A DNA stretch of 64,000 bases from Anaerolineae bacterium (GCA_027494055.1 JAOSJO010000027.1:124001-188000); one strand, 5' to 3'; positions 17,459 to 26,611 are shown, counted from the first letter of the stretch. A program made the numbers and translations. The notes: generated from the letters alone by a model not told the origin.

Positions 17459-18544
17459 CTAGAGCAACCGGTAGGGCCGCTCGCGCAACGTCTGGATGAT
17501 GCGCCGGTCCGCCGCGCCAAACGCATAGGCGTCCATCGCGTCGAGCGGGACCCACGCGAAGTCGGCCACGCCGCGCGCCGCCGGCTCCCCCGCGACGTGC
17601 CAGCACTCGTAGGCGTGCAGCGTGATGCGAAAGTGCGTGAAGCCGTGCTTCACCTGCACGAGCCGTTCCCCCACCTCGACCGTGATCGCCAGCTCCTCGG
17701 CAAGCTCGCGCGCGAGCGCTTCCGGCAGGCTCTCGCCCGGCTCCTGTTTGCCGCCGGGGAACTCCCACAGGCCGCCGAGCAGGCCGTCAGCGGGGCGCTG
17801 CGCGATGAGCAAGCGGCCCGCGTTCGCGCCCGTCCCGTAAATCACGCCCGCCGCCACGTCGTAGTGAGGCGTTGGCGCTTTGGGCTGCTTCACCGGGCGC
17901 GCCGCCTGCACGCCCGCGGCGAACGCCACGCAGTGCGCCCGCACCGGGCAGGCGGCGCAGCGCGGGCGGCGCGGCGTGCACACCACGCGGCCCAGTTCCA
18001 TCATGGCCTGGTTGTGGTCGCCGGGCCGGTCGGCCGGCAGGAGCGCCTCCGCCAGCGCCCAGAGGCGGCGGCGCGTTGCGGCCTCGGCCACATCGTCGGC
18101 GATGTCGTAGAGCCGCGCGAGTACGCGGGTCACGTTGCCGTCGAGCACGGCGACTGCCGCACCGAACGCGATGCTCGCGATGGCGTGCGCGGTGTAGCGC
18201 CCGATGCCGGGGAGCTTCTGCAGGTCGCTGGCGGCGGATGGCAACTGCCCCCCGTGTGCGTCCATGATGACGCGCGCGGCGCGGTGCAGGTTGCGCGCCC
18301 GGCTGTAGTAGCCCAGCCCCTCCCAGGCCTTGAGCACGTCGTCGAGCGGGGCGGCGGCCAGCGCCGCGACGGTGGGGAACCGGGCGAGGAAGCGCGTGTA
18401 GTAGTCCACCACCGTGGCGACCTGGGTCTGCTGCAGCATGATCTCGGAGAGCCAGATGTGGTAGGGGTCGCGGGTATTCCGCCAGGGCAGGGCGGCGGCG
18501 TGCTGGTCGAACCAGTTGAGGAGGTCGCGGCTGAAGGGCGTCAT
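17459..18544 (-). CDS. mutY: A/G-specific adenine glycosylase
   Basis: Base-excision repair enzyme removing adenine opposite 8-oxoguanine. 361 residues. The HhH-GPD domain has WLSEIMLQQTQVATVVDYY, the helix-hairpin-helix LQKLPGIGRYTAHAIAS with catalytic Asp in VLDGNVTRVLARL, and an iron-sulfur loop C-x6-C-x2-C-x5-C (CTPRRPRCAACPVRAHC). The C-terminal NUDIX-like domain (from about residue 225) has LLGGLWEFPGGKQEPGES and ALARELAEEL. The start at 18544 (MTPFSRDLLNWFDQHAAALP) fits the family; the longer open frame upstream is not conserved sequence. Confidence 0.95.
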   Translation of the reverse strand: MTPFSRDLLNWFDQHAAALPWRNTRDPYHIWLSEIMLQQTQVATVVDYYTRFLARFPTVAALAAAPLDDVLKAWEGLGYYSRARNLHRAARVIMDAHGGQLPSAASDLQKLPGIGRYTAHAIASIAFGAAVAVLDGNVTRVLARLYDIADDVAEAATRRRLWALAEALLPADRPGDHNQAMMELGRVVCTPRRPRCAACPVRAHCVAFAAGVQAARPVKQPKAPTPHYDVAAGVIYGTGANAGRLLIAQRPADGLLGGLWEFPGGKQEPGESLPEALARELAEELAITVEVGERLVQVKHGFTHFRITLHAYECWHVAGEPAARGVADFAWVPLDAMDAYAFGAADRRIIQTLRERPYRLL

Positions 18545-18627
18545 GAGGGGGTGATTGGGCCAACCCTGTCGATCCGTTCGGGACCGGTAGGTGATCGATA
18601 GCAAGGTGGTCAGCGGCGTCAGGCGGC

Positions 18628-19158
18628 CTAGATTTCGACGTACTTCTTCCAGGCTTCTGGCCCGTTGCCGACGGTGATCACCAGGTAGCTCGTGCGCGGC
18701 GTCTTCGGCTCCCAGCGCATCCGCATCCCCACCTCGGAGGGCATATGGTTGCCCTTGCGGTGGTTGCAGGCGTAGCAGGCGCAGGCCGTGTTGGTCCAAC
18801 CATCGACGCCGCCGCGCGACCTGGGCAACACGTGGTCAACCGTGAAGTCTTGCTTGCGCAGCGCCCTGCCCCGCTGCAGGTCGCCAGGCTTGGCGCCGCA
18901 GTACACGCAGACATAGTGATCGCGCATCAGCACGCCGCGCCGGCTCCAGCGCGCGCCGCGCCGGGGCACGTTGACGTAGTAGCGCAACGCGATAACTGAA
19001 GGCACAGGGAACGTGTCGGCCACAGAGCGCAGCACCCGCCCAGATGTTTCAACGATCACCGCTTTGCCAGCAAGTACGAGGTTGATCGCGCGAGGGACAG
19101 AAACGATGTCAATCGGCTCCCACGTGCTGCCGTTGAGTAGAAGAACGTTGCCGTACAA
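18628..19158 (-). CDS. HNH endonuclease (McrA-like)
   Basis: A 176-residue HNH nuclease of the small, chromosomally conserved type. The N-terminus NVLLLNGSTWEPIDIVSVPR is followed by a zinc/HNH region: CVYCGAKPGDLQRG, then LTVDHVLPRSRGG-like TVDHVLPRSRGGVDGWTN and CACYACNHRKGNHMP. The start is TTG at 19158, supported by AAGGAGG five bases upstream. Frames open further upstream run through a structured leader and are not protein-like. It is not beside a restriction methylase, IS element or phage gene, so a housekeeping or repair-linked role is as plausible as restriction. Confidence 0.85.
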   Translation of the reverse strand: MYGNVLLLNGSTWEPIDIVSVPRAINLVLAGKAVIVETSGRVLRSVADTFPVPSVIALRYYVNVPRRGARWSRRGVLMRDHYVCVYCGAKPGDLQRGRALRKQDFTVDHVLPRSRGGVDGWTNTACACYACNHRKGNHMPSEVGMRMRWEPKTPRTSYLVITVGNGPEAWKKYVEI

Positions 19159-19179
19159 AACGCCCTCCTTGGCGTTCCA

Positions 19180-19256
19180 GCCTCCTGTGGGCCTCGAACC
19201 CACGCACCGGCCCGGCGCCGGAGGCCATGGTAAAACTTTCGGGGGTCGAACCCGAA
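19180..19256 (-). ncRNA. Structured 5' leader with two tRNA T-arm-like hairpins
   Basis: On the minus strand, upstream of the HNH gene: first a 6-bp stem TTCGGG/CCCGAA closing the loop TTCGACC (a perfect T-loop), then a three-way junction. Its 6-bp closing stem GCCTCC/GGAGGC (19220-19225 with 19180-19185) encloses a hairpin GCGCC/GGTGC and a second T-arm-like hairpin GTGGG-TTCGAGG-CCCAC (19187-19203). The junction ends about 20 nt before the Shine-Dalgarno sequence. No acceptor, D or anticodon arms of a complete tRNA are found. A regulatory leader, a tRNA remnant or a processing site are all possible. Confidence 0.4.
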
Positions 19257-19509
19257 GCCGGTTTGTGCCGGCCTTCCCGTATACTAGCCTACCTCTTCTG
19301 ATTGGTTTGCGCCAGTCAGTTCGGGACCAGCGCACGCCTGCTCAACAGTATACACACCCTTTGTTAAGACCTCATTATGTTGACGTGTGCGACGCCACGT
19401 CTGCCGCAATGCACCAATTATATTCCATATGTCCGGCTGCTTCCAGGGGTCCCCGCTCACGATAGGATGACAAAGTTTGGGCATGGAGATGCACGCACCA
19501 AAGACTCGT

Positions 19510-19587
19510 AACACGAAAGCACGAAAGATACGAAGTCACGAAAAGGTCGGGCGTATGTTTCGCGCGTTTCGTGTTTTCGTGTTTCCA
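19510..19587. repeat. CACGAAA-rich imperfect inverted repeat
   Basis: The left arm AACACGAAAGCACGAAAG is mirrored by the inverse of GCGTTTCGTGTTTTCGTGTT about 40 bp later. It lies in the 470-bp gap between the HNH gene and the phosphofructokinase gene. No gene is seen in the rest of that gap apart from the HNH leader. Confidence 0.55.
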
Positions 19588-19626
19588 ATCCGCGTTGTCT
19601 CTCGGACTATGTCATGCACCCCCCGC

Positions 19627-20814
19627 TCACACCGGGAGGTAAGCGTAGGGCGGCAGCGCCTCGCCGATGAGCGGGCGCGCGTAGTCAAGAAACGCGGCGG
19701 TGACATCCACGCCGTTCGGCGCGATGCAGGCCTCCGGCAGGCGTTTCTCCTCACCCGCGACGGCAGCCGCGTCCACCGCGCCGGTCGCGCACCGGTACGG
19801 CGCGTCGCTCTCGCGCACGAGCGTCACCATCACGCCGCTCTCGCCCGCGACCGCGCGCCGCACCGCCTCCTGCCCCACCATGAACGCCTCGGCGCGGTCC
19901 ACGGTCGAGGCGCAGTGCGCGAACGCGCGTTGCAGCGTGTCCGACTTCTCGAAGCGCGCCTTGAGGCCGAGTTCGCTCTGCACCTCGTGGGCCAGCATCA
20001 CGCTCACGCCGCCAAGCTGGCGGTGGCCGAACGCATCGTGCGCGCGCGAAGTGGTGAAGAGGTATTCCCCGTCCGGGTGGCGCACGCCCTCGCTGACTGC
20101 GACGACCACATAGCCGTGCGCCTCATGCACGCGCGCCACGTCGTCAAGGAAACGCTCCACGGTCAGCGGGCGCTCCGGAAGGTAGATGAGGTGCGGGGCG
20201 GCGTCCGGGCGGCCCGCGCGCGCCAACGCGGCGGAAGCGGTCAGCCAGCCGGTGTGACGCCCCATGATCTCGACGATCTTGACCGGCGTGGAGCGAAAGC
20301 CGGCGGCGCTGTCGAGGCCGGTGTCGCGGATCATCATAGCGATGAAGCGCGCCGCGCTGCCATAGCCGGGGCAGTGGTCGGTGTGCGCCAGGTCGTTGTC
20401 AACCGTCTTGGGCGCGCCGATCACGTGCAGCGCCGCGCCAGTGTCGCCAGCAGCGCGGTCCAACTGCGCTACCGTGCCCATCGAGTCGTTGCCGCCGATG
20501 TAGCAGAAGTAGCGCACGTTGCGCCGCGCAAACACGTCCAGGAGGCGCGCCACGTCGCCGGGTTGGAGCTTGTAGCGCGCCGACGTGAGCGCCGCGCCGG
20601 GCGTGACGCGCAGGCGGTCCAGGAAGTCGGCGGGCAGGTTGGTCAGATCGACGAATGACTCCGCGAGAATCCCCTCGACCGCGCCCACCGCGCCGTATAC
20701 CCGGTCGATTGCGCCCCCGTGGCGGTACGCCGCGTGGATGACGCCCGCAAGCGTGCTGTTGATGACCGCAGTCGGCCCACCTGACTGCGCAACCAGCAAG
20801 TTGGCCTTTGCCAT
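19627..20814 (-). CDS. pfp: 6-phosphofructokinase, pyrophosphate-dependent type
   Basis: Interconverts fructose 6-phosphate and fructose 1,6-bisphosphate in glycolysis. 395 residues. Motifs are QSGGPTAVINSTLAG, CYIGGNDSMGTVAQL, GAPKTVDNDLAHTDHCPGYG and VEIMGRHTGWLTA. In E. coli ATP-type PFK the phosphoryl-donor site has Gly104 and Gly124. Here these positions read Asp (GGNDS) and Lys (PKTVDND), the known determinants of pyrophosphate use. A reversible PPi enzyme is therefore predicted; the donor is inferred from sequence only. It is monocistronic and convergent with lysA across mutY/HNH. Confidence 0.9.
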   Translation of the reverse strand: MAKANLLVAQSGGPTAVINSTLAGVIHAAYRHGGAIDRVYGAVGAVEGILAESFVDLTNLPADFLDRLRVTPGAALTSARYKLQPGDVARLLDVFARRNVRYFCYIGGNDSMGTVAQLDRAAGDTGAALHVIGAPKTVDNDLAHTDHCPGYGSAARFIAMMIRDTGLDSAAGFRSTPVKIVEIMGRHTGWLTASAALARAGRPDAAPHLIYLPERPLTVERFLDDVARVHEAHGYVVVAVSEGVRHPDGEYLFTTSRAHDAFGHRQLGGVSVMLAHEVQSELGLKARFEKSDTLQRAFAHCASTVDRAEAFMVGQEAVRRAVAGESGVMVTLVRESDAPYRCATGAVDAAAVAGEEKRLPEACIAPNGVDVTAAFLDYARPLIGEALPPYAYLPV

Positions 20815-20915
20815 GTCACACCTTCCTCTCCCCTCGTGTGCCGCAACGCCGGCTATGACGCTATACTATCACGGCTTTGATGCGACATGCCAGCGCAACG
20901 ACGAAGGAGCGCAGG

Positions 20916-21818
20916 ATGACCCGTTGGCACAGGTGGCCGTTTGGCGCCGTTCGCGCAGGCGGTCTCTTCAGGGGCCGGGCCGCCGACCTGACCGGCAAGG
21001 TCGTTATCATCACCGGCGCGTCTTCGGGCATCGGGCGCGCGGCGGCGCACGCCTTCGCCCGCGAGGGGGCGTGCGTGGTGCTGGTCGCGCGCCGCGCCGA
21101 GCGGCTGCGCGCTGTCGCCGACGCGCTTGCGGAGATGGGCGCGGCGGCGTGGGTCATGCCGGCGGACGTGACCTGCGACCACGACCTGGAGGCGCTCGTG
21201 GAGCACGCCCTGGGCGCGTGCGGGCGCATCGACATCCTGGTCAACAACGCGGGGCTGGCCTTCGGCGGCGGCCACCACGCGCTGGAGCCGGCGCGCCTGC
21301 GCCGCCTGGTCGATACCAACGTGTACGGCCCCTGCGCCTCGCGCAGCTCGTCCTGCCGGTGATGCTGCGCCAGGGCAGCGGGCACATCGTCAATGTGAGC
21401 AGCATGGGGGGCGTGATCGCGCCGCCGGGGCAGGCCGCCTACGCCGCGACGCGGACGGCGCTCATCAGCTTCAGCAGGGCGCTGCAACGCGAAACAGCAG
21501 GGACGGGGGTCAGGGTCTCGGCGGTGATGCCGACCTTCGTCAACACGCCGATGACGCGCGGGGTCAGCGAGGCGGCGGTGAAGGCGTCGGGCGCGCTCGC
21601 TTCCTTCGAGCGCTTCGACCCGCCGCAGGCCCCGGCGGCGGCGATTGTCAACGCGGTGCGCTTCGACCGCCGCGAGGTCTTGATGGGCGGCCTTCAGTTG
21701 CGCCTCGGCGCGGCGGGTGGAGCGGATCGCGCCCAGGCTGGTCGATTGGTTCTGGCGCGCGCGCGTGGACACGCCCGCCTACATCGAGACTGTGAGCCGG
21801 TTGGGCGAAGACACCTGA
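20916..21818 (+). CDS. Short-chain dehydrogenase/reductase, two frame breaks
   Basis: A classical SDR of about 300 residues. It starts at ATG 20916 with GAAGGAG upstream. The Rossmann motif is VVIITGASSGIGRAAAHAFA; the NNAG motif is IDILVNNAGLAFGG. A missing C in the run near 21332 shifts the frame, restoring LRLAQLVLPVMLRQGSGHIV, the catalytic Ser in VNVSSMGG and Tyr-x3-Arg in AAYAATRTAL, where Lys is usual. The last part returns to the first frame near 21705 and ends VERIAPRLVDWFWRARVDTP. The replacement of the catalytic Lys by Arg (YAATR) is notable if not an error. The substrate is unknown. Confidence 0.8.
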
Positions 21819-21851
21819 ACGCGCCCGCTCATGGCAGCGCCGGGGTGGGCG

Positions 21852-22434
21852 TCACTCCCGGATTTCCGCGGTGTCCAGCATCGCCTGGAACAGCGGCCAG
21901 TGCGCCGCCCATTGCTCGGCGGGGGGCGTCCGCTGAGATGATATACGCCACGCCGTTGTCGGCCAGGGTGAGGATGAGATAGCTGCGCATCACCGGCGCC
22001 GCCTCGTCGTCCACGTTCCTGCCCTCGACCTCAGTCTGGAGCGCCGGCCGGCCGGCAAACGTGGTCTCGGTGACTTCCGCCGTGCGCGCGAAATGCCCGC
22101 CGCGCAGGGGGCCGCGCTCCAGGTAGGTATCGAGCTTGCCGCGCAGGTCCGGGTCGATGAGGGCTTCGGTGCGGAACACGGTGATGCTCGGTCCCGGTCG
22201 CGCGCGGAAGACGCCCTCCGCCTCGCCGAAAACGAGCAACCCCTGCCCAACCTGGTACATCCAGTGCTCCGGGTAGCGCATGTGGAAGACGGCGCTCTCC
22301 GCGAACGTCTCGACCAGATCGGGCACGTCGGAGGCCGGCGGCGCGCCGCCGCTGAGGCTCAGCAGGCCAGCCAGCAGCCCACCGACCGCCAGGATCAGGA
22401 GGAGGACCCGGACCCAGACGTCCTCGATTTTCAT
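21852..22434 (-). CDS. Membrane-anchored protein with PsbP-like features, one frame break
   Basis: About 193 residues. An N-terminal anchor (VRVLLLILAVGGLLAGLLSL) is followed by FAESAVFHMRYPEHWMYQVG, a YPxxW motif seen in PsbP/MOG1-like folds, and an extracytoplasmic domain ending in LADNGVAYIISADA. An extra C in the run near 21925 shifts the last residues; the restored end reads AEQWAAHWPLFQAMLDTAEI. It is 4 nt from oppC1 and may be at the end of that operon. The function is unknown. Confidence 0.6.
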
Positions 22435-22438
22435 CGCG

Positions 22439-23371
22439 TCACTTTCGCTCCGAGCGGGGGTCGAGGGCGTCGCGCAGGCCGTCGCCCACCAGGTAGAAGC
22501 ACAGCACCGTGATCGTAATCATCAGGCCGGGCCAGATCACCAGGTGCGGCCCCTTGGTGAAATACGTCTGCGAGTCGGTGAGCATGTTGCCCCACGTCGG
22601 CGTCGGCGGCTGCACGCCCAGGCCCAGGAAGCTCAGGCCCGACTCGGTAAGGATCAGGATGCCGGCGTCAATCGCCAGCAGGATGACCACGATGGAAAGC
22701 ACGTTGGGGAAGATGTGCCGGAACATGACGTGCCAGGTCTTTGCGCCCACAGCGCGGGCGGCAATGACATAGTCGCGTTCCTTGGCCGCCATGACCTCGC
22801 CGCGCACCAGGCGCGCCGCGCCAAGCCACCCCAGGAAGCCCAGGATGAGCACGAGCGCCTCCGGACCGGGAGAGAAGACCGAGGAGATGATGAGCAGGAG
22901 GAACAACGCCGGAATCGAGGCAAGGGTGCTGATGAGCCAGATGATCAGGTCATCGACGATCCCGCCGTAGTACCCGGCGACGATGCCGACCACAACGCCA
23001 ATCGAGATCGCCATGATGCTGGCGGTGTACGCGATGCCAAGCGACACGCGCCCCCCGTAGAGCAGGCGGATGAGCTGGTCGCGGCCCAGTTGATCGGTGC
23101 CCAGCAGGTGCTCCTCACTGGGCGGGAGGAAACGGTCGAGGATGTTTGTGGTGCGCGGGTCCACACCGAGGGCGCTTTCGACAATGGGCGGCCCCAGGAA
23201 ACAGACCGCCGTGAGTACCAACAGCACAACCATCGCGGCCACCGTGAGGCGATCATGCCACACATGGCGCGCGGCATTGTGCCAGAATCCCCGGATTTTG
23301 TACTGGTGCTCAGCCTGTTCTGCGCCCAAGTCGATAGGTCTTCTGGTTACGGTCTCATTTACTGTCGCCAT
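22439..23371 (-). CDS. Peptide/oligosaccharide-type ABC permease (OppC/DppC family)
   Basis: The inner-membrane subunit of a Dpp/Opp-family importer; 310 residues with six predicted membrane helices. A DppC N-terminus (NILDRFLPPSEEHLLGTDQLG) precedes the permease domain. The EAA loop reads RDYVIAARAVGAKTWHVMFR and HIFPNVLSIV, followed by GLSFLGLGVQPPTPTWGNML, a DppC signature. It is the third gene of SBP-OppB-OppC. No ATPase gene follows. Confidence 0.93.
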   Translation of the reverse strand: MATVNETVTRRPIDLGAEQAEHQYKIRGFWHNAARHVWHDRLTVAAMVVLLVLTAVCFLGPPIVESALGVDPRTTNILDRFLPPSEEHLLGTDQLGRDQLIRLLYGGRVSLGIAYTASIMAISIGVVVGIVAGYYGGIVDDLIIWLISTLASIPALFLLLIISSVFSPGPEALVLILGFLGWLGAARLVRGEVMAAKERDYVIAARAVGAKTWHVMFRHIFPNVLSIVVILLAIDAGILILTESGLSFLGLGVQPPTPTWGNMLTDSQTYFTKGPHLVIWPGLMITITVLCFYLVGDGLRDALDPRSERK

Positions 23372-23390
23372 CCCGTTTACCTCTGCTGCT

Positions 23391-24413
23391 TCAACTCAAC
23401 CGAATGCGGGGATCCACCACGGCATAGAGGACGTCGGACAGAATGAGGCCCAGGATGTAGAGCACTGCGCCGATCACAACGCTCCCCATGATGAGAGGAA
23501 AGTCGCGCTGGAAGACGGCGTTCACGTAGAGGCGGCCCATGCCGGGCCACGCGAAGATCGTTTCGGTGATCACCGCGCCGGCAAGCAGCCCGCCAAGCGC
23601 CGGGCCGAGGAAGGTGGCGATGGGGATCAATGCGTTGCGGACGGCGTGGCCCCACCACACCCTCTGGTCGGTCAGGCCTTTCGCCCGCGCGGTGCGGACG
23701 TAATCCTGACCAAGCACCTCCAGGGTCTCGGTGCGCATGAAGCGCGAGACGTTCGCGATGCCCCCCAGCGCGAGCACCGTCACCGGCATAATCATATACT
23801 TCGCCTGGTCAAAAATATCGCTGGTTTCGAGGCCCAGGGTACGCGTCCCGCTGGTGGGCAGCCACCGCAGTTGCACGGCGAAGACCATGATCATAATCAG
23901 GCCAAGCCAGAAGCCTGGGAGCGCATTGCCGACGACAGACAGGACGCGCGCGATCTGGTCGAACCCGCTGCCCCTCCGCACCGCCGAGTACACGCCAATT
24001 GGGATGCCGACGAGGTAACCGACGATCAAAGCGGTCAGGGTCAGGCGGAGCGTCATCGGGATGCGCGAGAGGATGAGGTCAAGGACGGGTTGCTTGTGCT
24101 GGATCGATACGCCCAGATCGCCGCGCAGCAGGCCCCGGCGCGTGCCGTACACATCGCCCTCGCCGTCGCCGTCCACGTCGATGTGTACCCAGTCGTTGCC
24201 TATCAGCCAGTACACATATTGTACGAGAACCGGTTGGTCCAGGCCGAGCTGCCGGCGCAGCTTCTCGGTCGACTCGCGGTCGATGTCGGGGTTGAAGGTA
24301 ATGAAAGTGATGGGGTCCCCAGGCGCGGCCTGGATGAGCAGGAATGAGATGAGGGTGATTCCAAACAGAGTAGGGATAGCCTGTAACAAACGTCGAAAAA
24401 TGAACTTACCCAT
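23391..24413 (-). CDS. Peptide/oligosaccharide-type ABC permease (OppB/DppB family)
   Basis: 340 residues, six membrane helices. The start MGKFIFRRLLQAIPTLFGIT and LIQAAPGDP are the DppB N-terminal signature. An insertion of about 30 residues with an acidic, EF-hand-like DVDGDGEGD lies in the first periplasmic loop (about residues 80-100), unusual for the family. The EAA loop is YVRTARAKGLTDQRVWWGHA. It is separated from the SBP gene by a hairpin. Confidence 0.93.
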   Translation of the reverse strand: MGKFIFRRLLQAIPTLFGITLISFLLIQAAPGDPITFITFNPDIDRESTEKLRRQLGLDQPVLVQYVYWLIGNDWVHIDVDGDGEGDVYGTRRGLLRGDLGVSIQHKQPVLDLILSRIPMTLRLTLTALIVGYLVGIPIGVYSAVRRGSGFDQIARVLSVVGNALPGFWLGLIMIMVFAVQLRWLPTSGTRTLGLETSDIFDQAKYMIMPVTVLALGGIANVSRFMRTETLEVLGQDYVRTARAKGLTDQRVWWGHAVRNALIPIATFLGPALGGLLAGAVITETIFAWPGMGRLYVNAVFQRDFPLIMGSVVIGAVLYILGLILSDVLYAVVDPRIRLS

Positions 24414-24458
24414 GTCACTGCAGCCTATCAATCCAGATACTTGCTTGATTTGGCAGTT

Positions 24459-24488
24459 CTGGCCCCCCTTGATGAAAAGGGGGGCCAG
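24459..24488 (-). promoter_or_regulatory. Intercistronic hairpin between SBP and permease genes (cassette 1)
   Basis: A perfect 12-bp stem CTGGCCCCCCTT / AAGGGGGGCCAG with a six-base loop. It likely acts as an mRNA stabiliser or partial terminator that keeps binding-protein expression above permease expression. Confidence 0.6.
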
Positions 24489-24508
24489 CCAGTACGGACA
24501 CGTTATCC

Positions 24509-26185
24509 CTAAGGCGTGATCGCCCACTCCGTGAGGTTCGAGCGCGGCGCCCAGGCGAGATCGGGGTCAAACCCCTGCACGCGCTCGTGGACTGCCGTCA
24601 GCACGAAGGGGTTGTAGATGAAGTCGTAGGGCACGTCCTCCCACATGATTTCCTGGAGGCGGGCATAGTGCTCGGCGCGGTCCTCGTAGCCGCAGCCGGG
24701 CGTGTTCAACGCCAGGTCAAGCACCTCTTCGAACTCCGGGTTGTAGTACGACACCATGTTGAAGCCGTTCTCGACGTCGTTCTCAACGCTCAGGAGCGCG
24801 CGGGCATAGCCGTCCGGGTCGGGGACGCCACCGGTGAACCCGATGATGATCGCGTCGTAGTCCTGCTTGTAGATTCGCTCCGTCACAAGCGTGCCGAACT
24901 CGATTGCCTCGAACCGGGCGTCCACGCCGATCTGGCGCCAGTCGTCCTGCATCAGCAGGCCGAGCGACTCGCGAATCTCGTTGCCGGCGTTGGTCAACAG
25001 GCTGAAGGACAACGGGACGCCGTCCTTCTCGCGGACGCCATCGCCGTCGGCGTCCACCCAGCCGGCCTCCTCCAGGAGCGCGGCGGCGGCATCGGGGTCA
25101 AACGGGAGGGGTTCCAGGTTGGCGTTGTAGGCCCAGCCGATGGACGGGGCGATGGTGGAATAGATCGGCTGACCGTGTCCCTGGACAACGGCGTCAATGG
25201 CGGCCTGTTTGTTCCAGCCCATCGCCAAAGCCTGGCGCACGCGCACGTCGCTGAAGACTGGGTGCGGGGGCTGTTCGAGGGGGTTGCCGTCTTCGTCCAG
25301 GCCCGGCACAAGCCCTGCAGCCGGGTCCGCCATGTTGAACGCGGTGAAGACGACGCCCTGGTTGGCTTCGCTCTCAAACAGGTTCAGGTGCGGCGTGTCG
25401 AGCAGATCCTCCCACTGCAGGGCGCTGATCTGATACCAGTCAATCTCTTCGGCTTTGAGCGCCTGGGTGATGGTCGATTCGTCAGGAATGATGCGCTGGA
25501 AGATGCGCTCGATGTTTGCCGGTGTCTGAGCGCCCCACTGCCCACCGCTGTAGTCCGGGTTGGCCGTGAAGGCCTGGTAGTCGTCGGGCACCCACTCCTC
25601 CAGCAGGTAGGGGCCGTTGGAGATGTCCGGCTCGGTGTTCAGCGAGTTGGTCATCACGTCGCTGAAGTCAGGGGCAAAGCGGTGCGCCGGGACCACGTAC
25701 ATGGCCGCGCCGTCAAGCGCGTTGCAGTCCGGCGATGCGAACGTGAAGGCAATCGTGTGATCGTCGATCACCTCGGCGCCCACGACGGTTGCGAAGTCGG
25801 CCTTGCGCGGCGTGTCCACCAGGTCGGATACGGTCGCTTCGTAGGTGAACAGGACATCATAGGCGTCCAGTGGTTCCCCATCTGACCACACGACGTCCTC
25901 GCGCACGTGGAATGTATAGGTCAGGCCGTCTTCAGAGACTTCCCAACTGTCGAGCACGCCTGGGCTGCGCGCGCCGGTGAAGGGGTCAAGCGGCAGGGTG
26001 AAGAGGTAGAGGAACTGGAAGGCATCCGAAGACCCCGTGTCACCTGAAAGGATTGGGTTCCAGGTGCTCGCATCGGAGAGGTTCGCGAAAAAGATCGACT
26101 CCCCCTCCTCTTGCGCCAGCATAGCCACGGGCGACGCCAGCAGGGCAAACACGAGTAGCGCGATCAAAGTCTTTCGAGCTTGCAT
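24509..26185 (-). CDS. ABC transporter substrate-binding protein, family 5
   Basis: An extracytoplasmic binding protein for a peptide- or oligosaccharide-type importer; 558 residues. Signal peptide: LIALLVFALLASPVAMLAQE. SBP_5 hallmarks are the N-terminal SDASTWNPILSGDTGSSDAF, ARSPGVLDSWEVSEDGLTYT, FHVREDVVWSDGEPLDAYDV and FSDVRVRQALAMGWNKQAAI. An acidic Ca-binding-like DADGDGVREKDG sits near residue 375. Next to a GH78 rhamnosidase, plant-glycan oligosaccharides are as likely as peptides. It is first in its operon. Confidence 0.93.
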   Translation of the reverse strand: MQARKTLIALLVFALLASPVAMLAQEEGESIFFANLSDASTWNPILSGDTGSSDAFQFLYLFTLPLDPFTGARSPGVLDSWEVSEDGLTYTFHVREDVVWSDGEPLDAYDVLFTYEATVSDLVDTPRKADFATVVGAEVIDDHTIAFTFASPDCNALDGAAMYVVPAHRFAPDFSDVMTNSLNTEPDISNGPYLLEEWVPDDYQAFTANPDYSGGQWGAQTPANIERIFQRIIPDESTITQALKAEEIDWYQISALQWEDLLDTPHLNLFESEANQGVVFTAFNMADPAAGLVPGLDEDGNPLEQPPHPVFSDVRVRQALAMGWNKQAAIDAVVQGHGQPIYSTIAPSIGWAYNANLEPLPFDPDAAAALLEEAGWVDADGDGVREKDGVPLSFSLLTNAGNEIRESLGLLMQDDWRQIGVDARFEAIEFGTLVTERIYKQDYDAIIIGFTGGVPDPDGYARALLSVENDVENGFNMVSYYNPEFEEVLDLALNTPGCGYEDRAEHYARLQEIMWEDVPYDFIYNPFVLTAVHERVQGFDPDLAWAPRSNLTEWAITP

Positions 26186-26533
26186 CTTTCTGATCTCCTC
26201 CTCTTAGAACGGGCTGATGCGGTACTGAAAGGTTGGTCGTGCCTGAGGAAACACAGCAACTAGCGTCCGATAGGCCCACTCCTTTCATGCGCTTGCGCCG
26301 TAGACATTGTTAAAAAACCCGTCGTGCGCGTCTACGCCCGGCGCGTGGATGCCGGACGCCCCCCCCATTCTGTCTGTACCTTAAATTCTACCTCCACAGT
26401 TGTCTTCCCAGCAAGCGCGCTGCAAAGGTGGAGGTAGCAGAATGTAGACTATGACCTGGCTGCCATGGCGCCCCAGGGCGCCACACGTGAAACGGCCTCT
26501 AGAAGTTGGCATGTCTCATTATACTGTACTGGA

Positions 26534-26562
26534 ATAATCGCATTTTATCACCGTTTTGTCAA
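26534..26562 (-). promoter_or_regulatory. Sigma70-type promoter of ABC cassette 1
   Basis: On the minus strand TTGACA (26562-26557), a 17-nt spacer and GATTAT (26539-26534), in an AT-rich island within GC-rich DNA. The 350-nt leader up to the SBP start includes an imperfect hairpin, TTCTACCTCCAC with GTGGAGGTAGCAGAA (26386-26443). A second -10-like TATAAT lies at 26524-26519. Nothing else was recognised in this gap. Confidence 0.6.
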
Positions 26563-26611
26563 ACAGTTAATTGGTTTACTGGCGTTTCTCCTTCCACTTT
26601 CAGGAGGTCAG

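Noticed and set aside
19180-19256. Complete tRNA gene(s)
   Set aside because: Only T-arm-like hairpins were found; no matching acceptor, D or anticodon arms could be placed on either strand.
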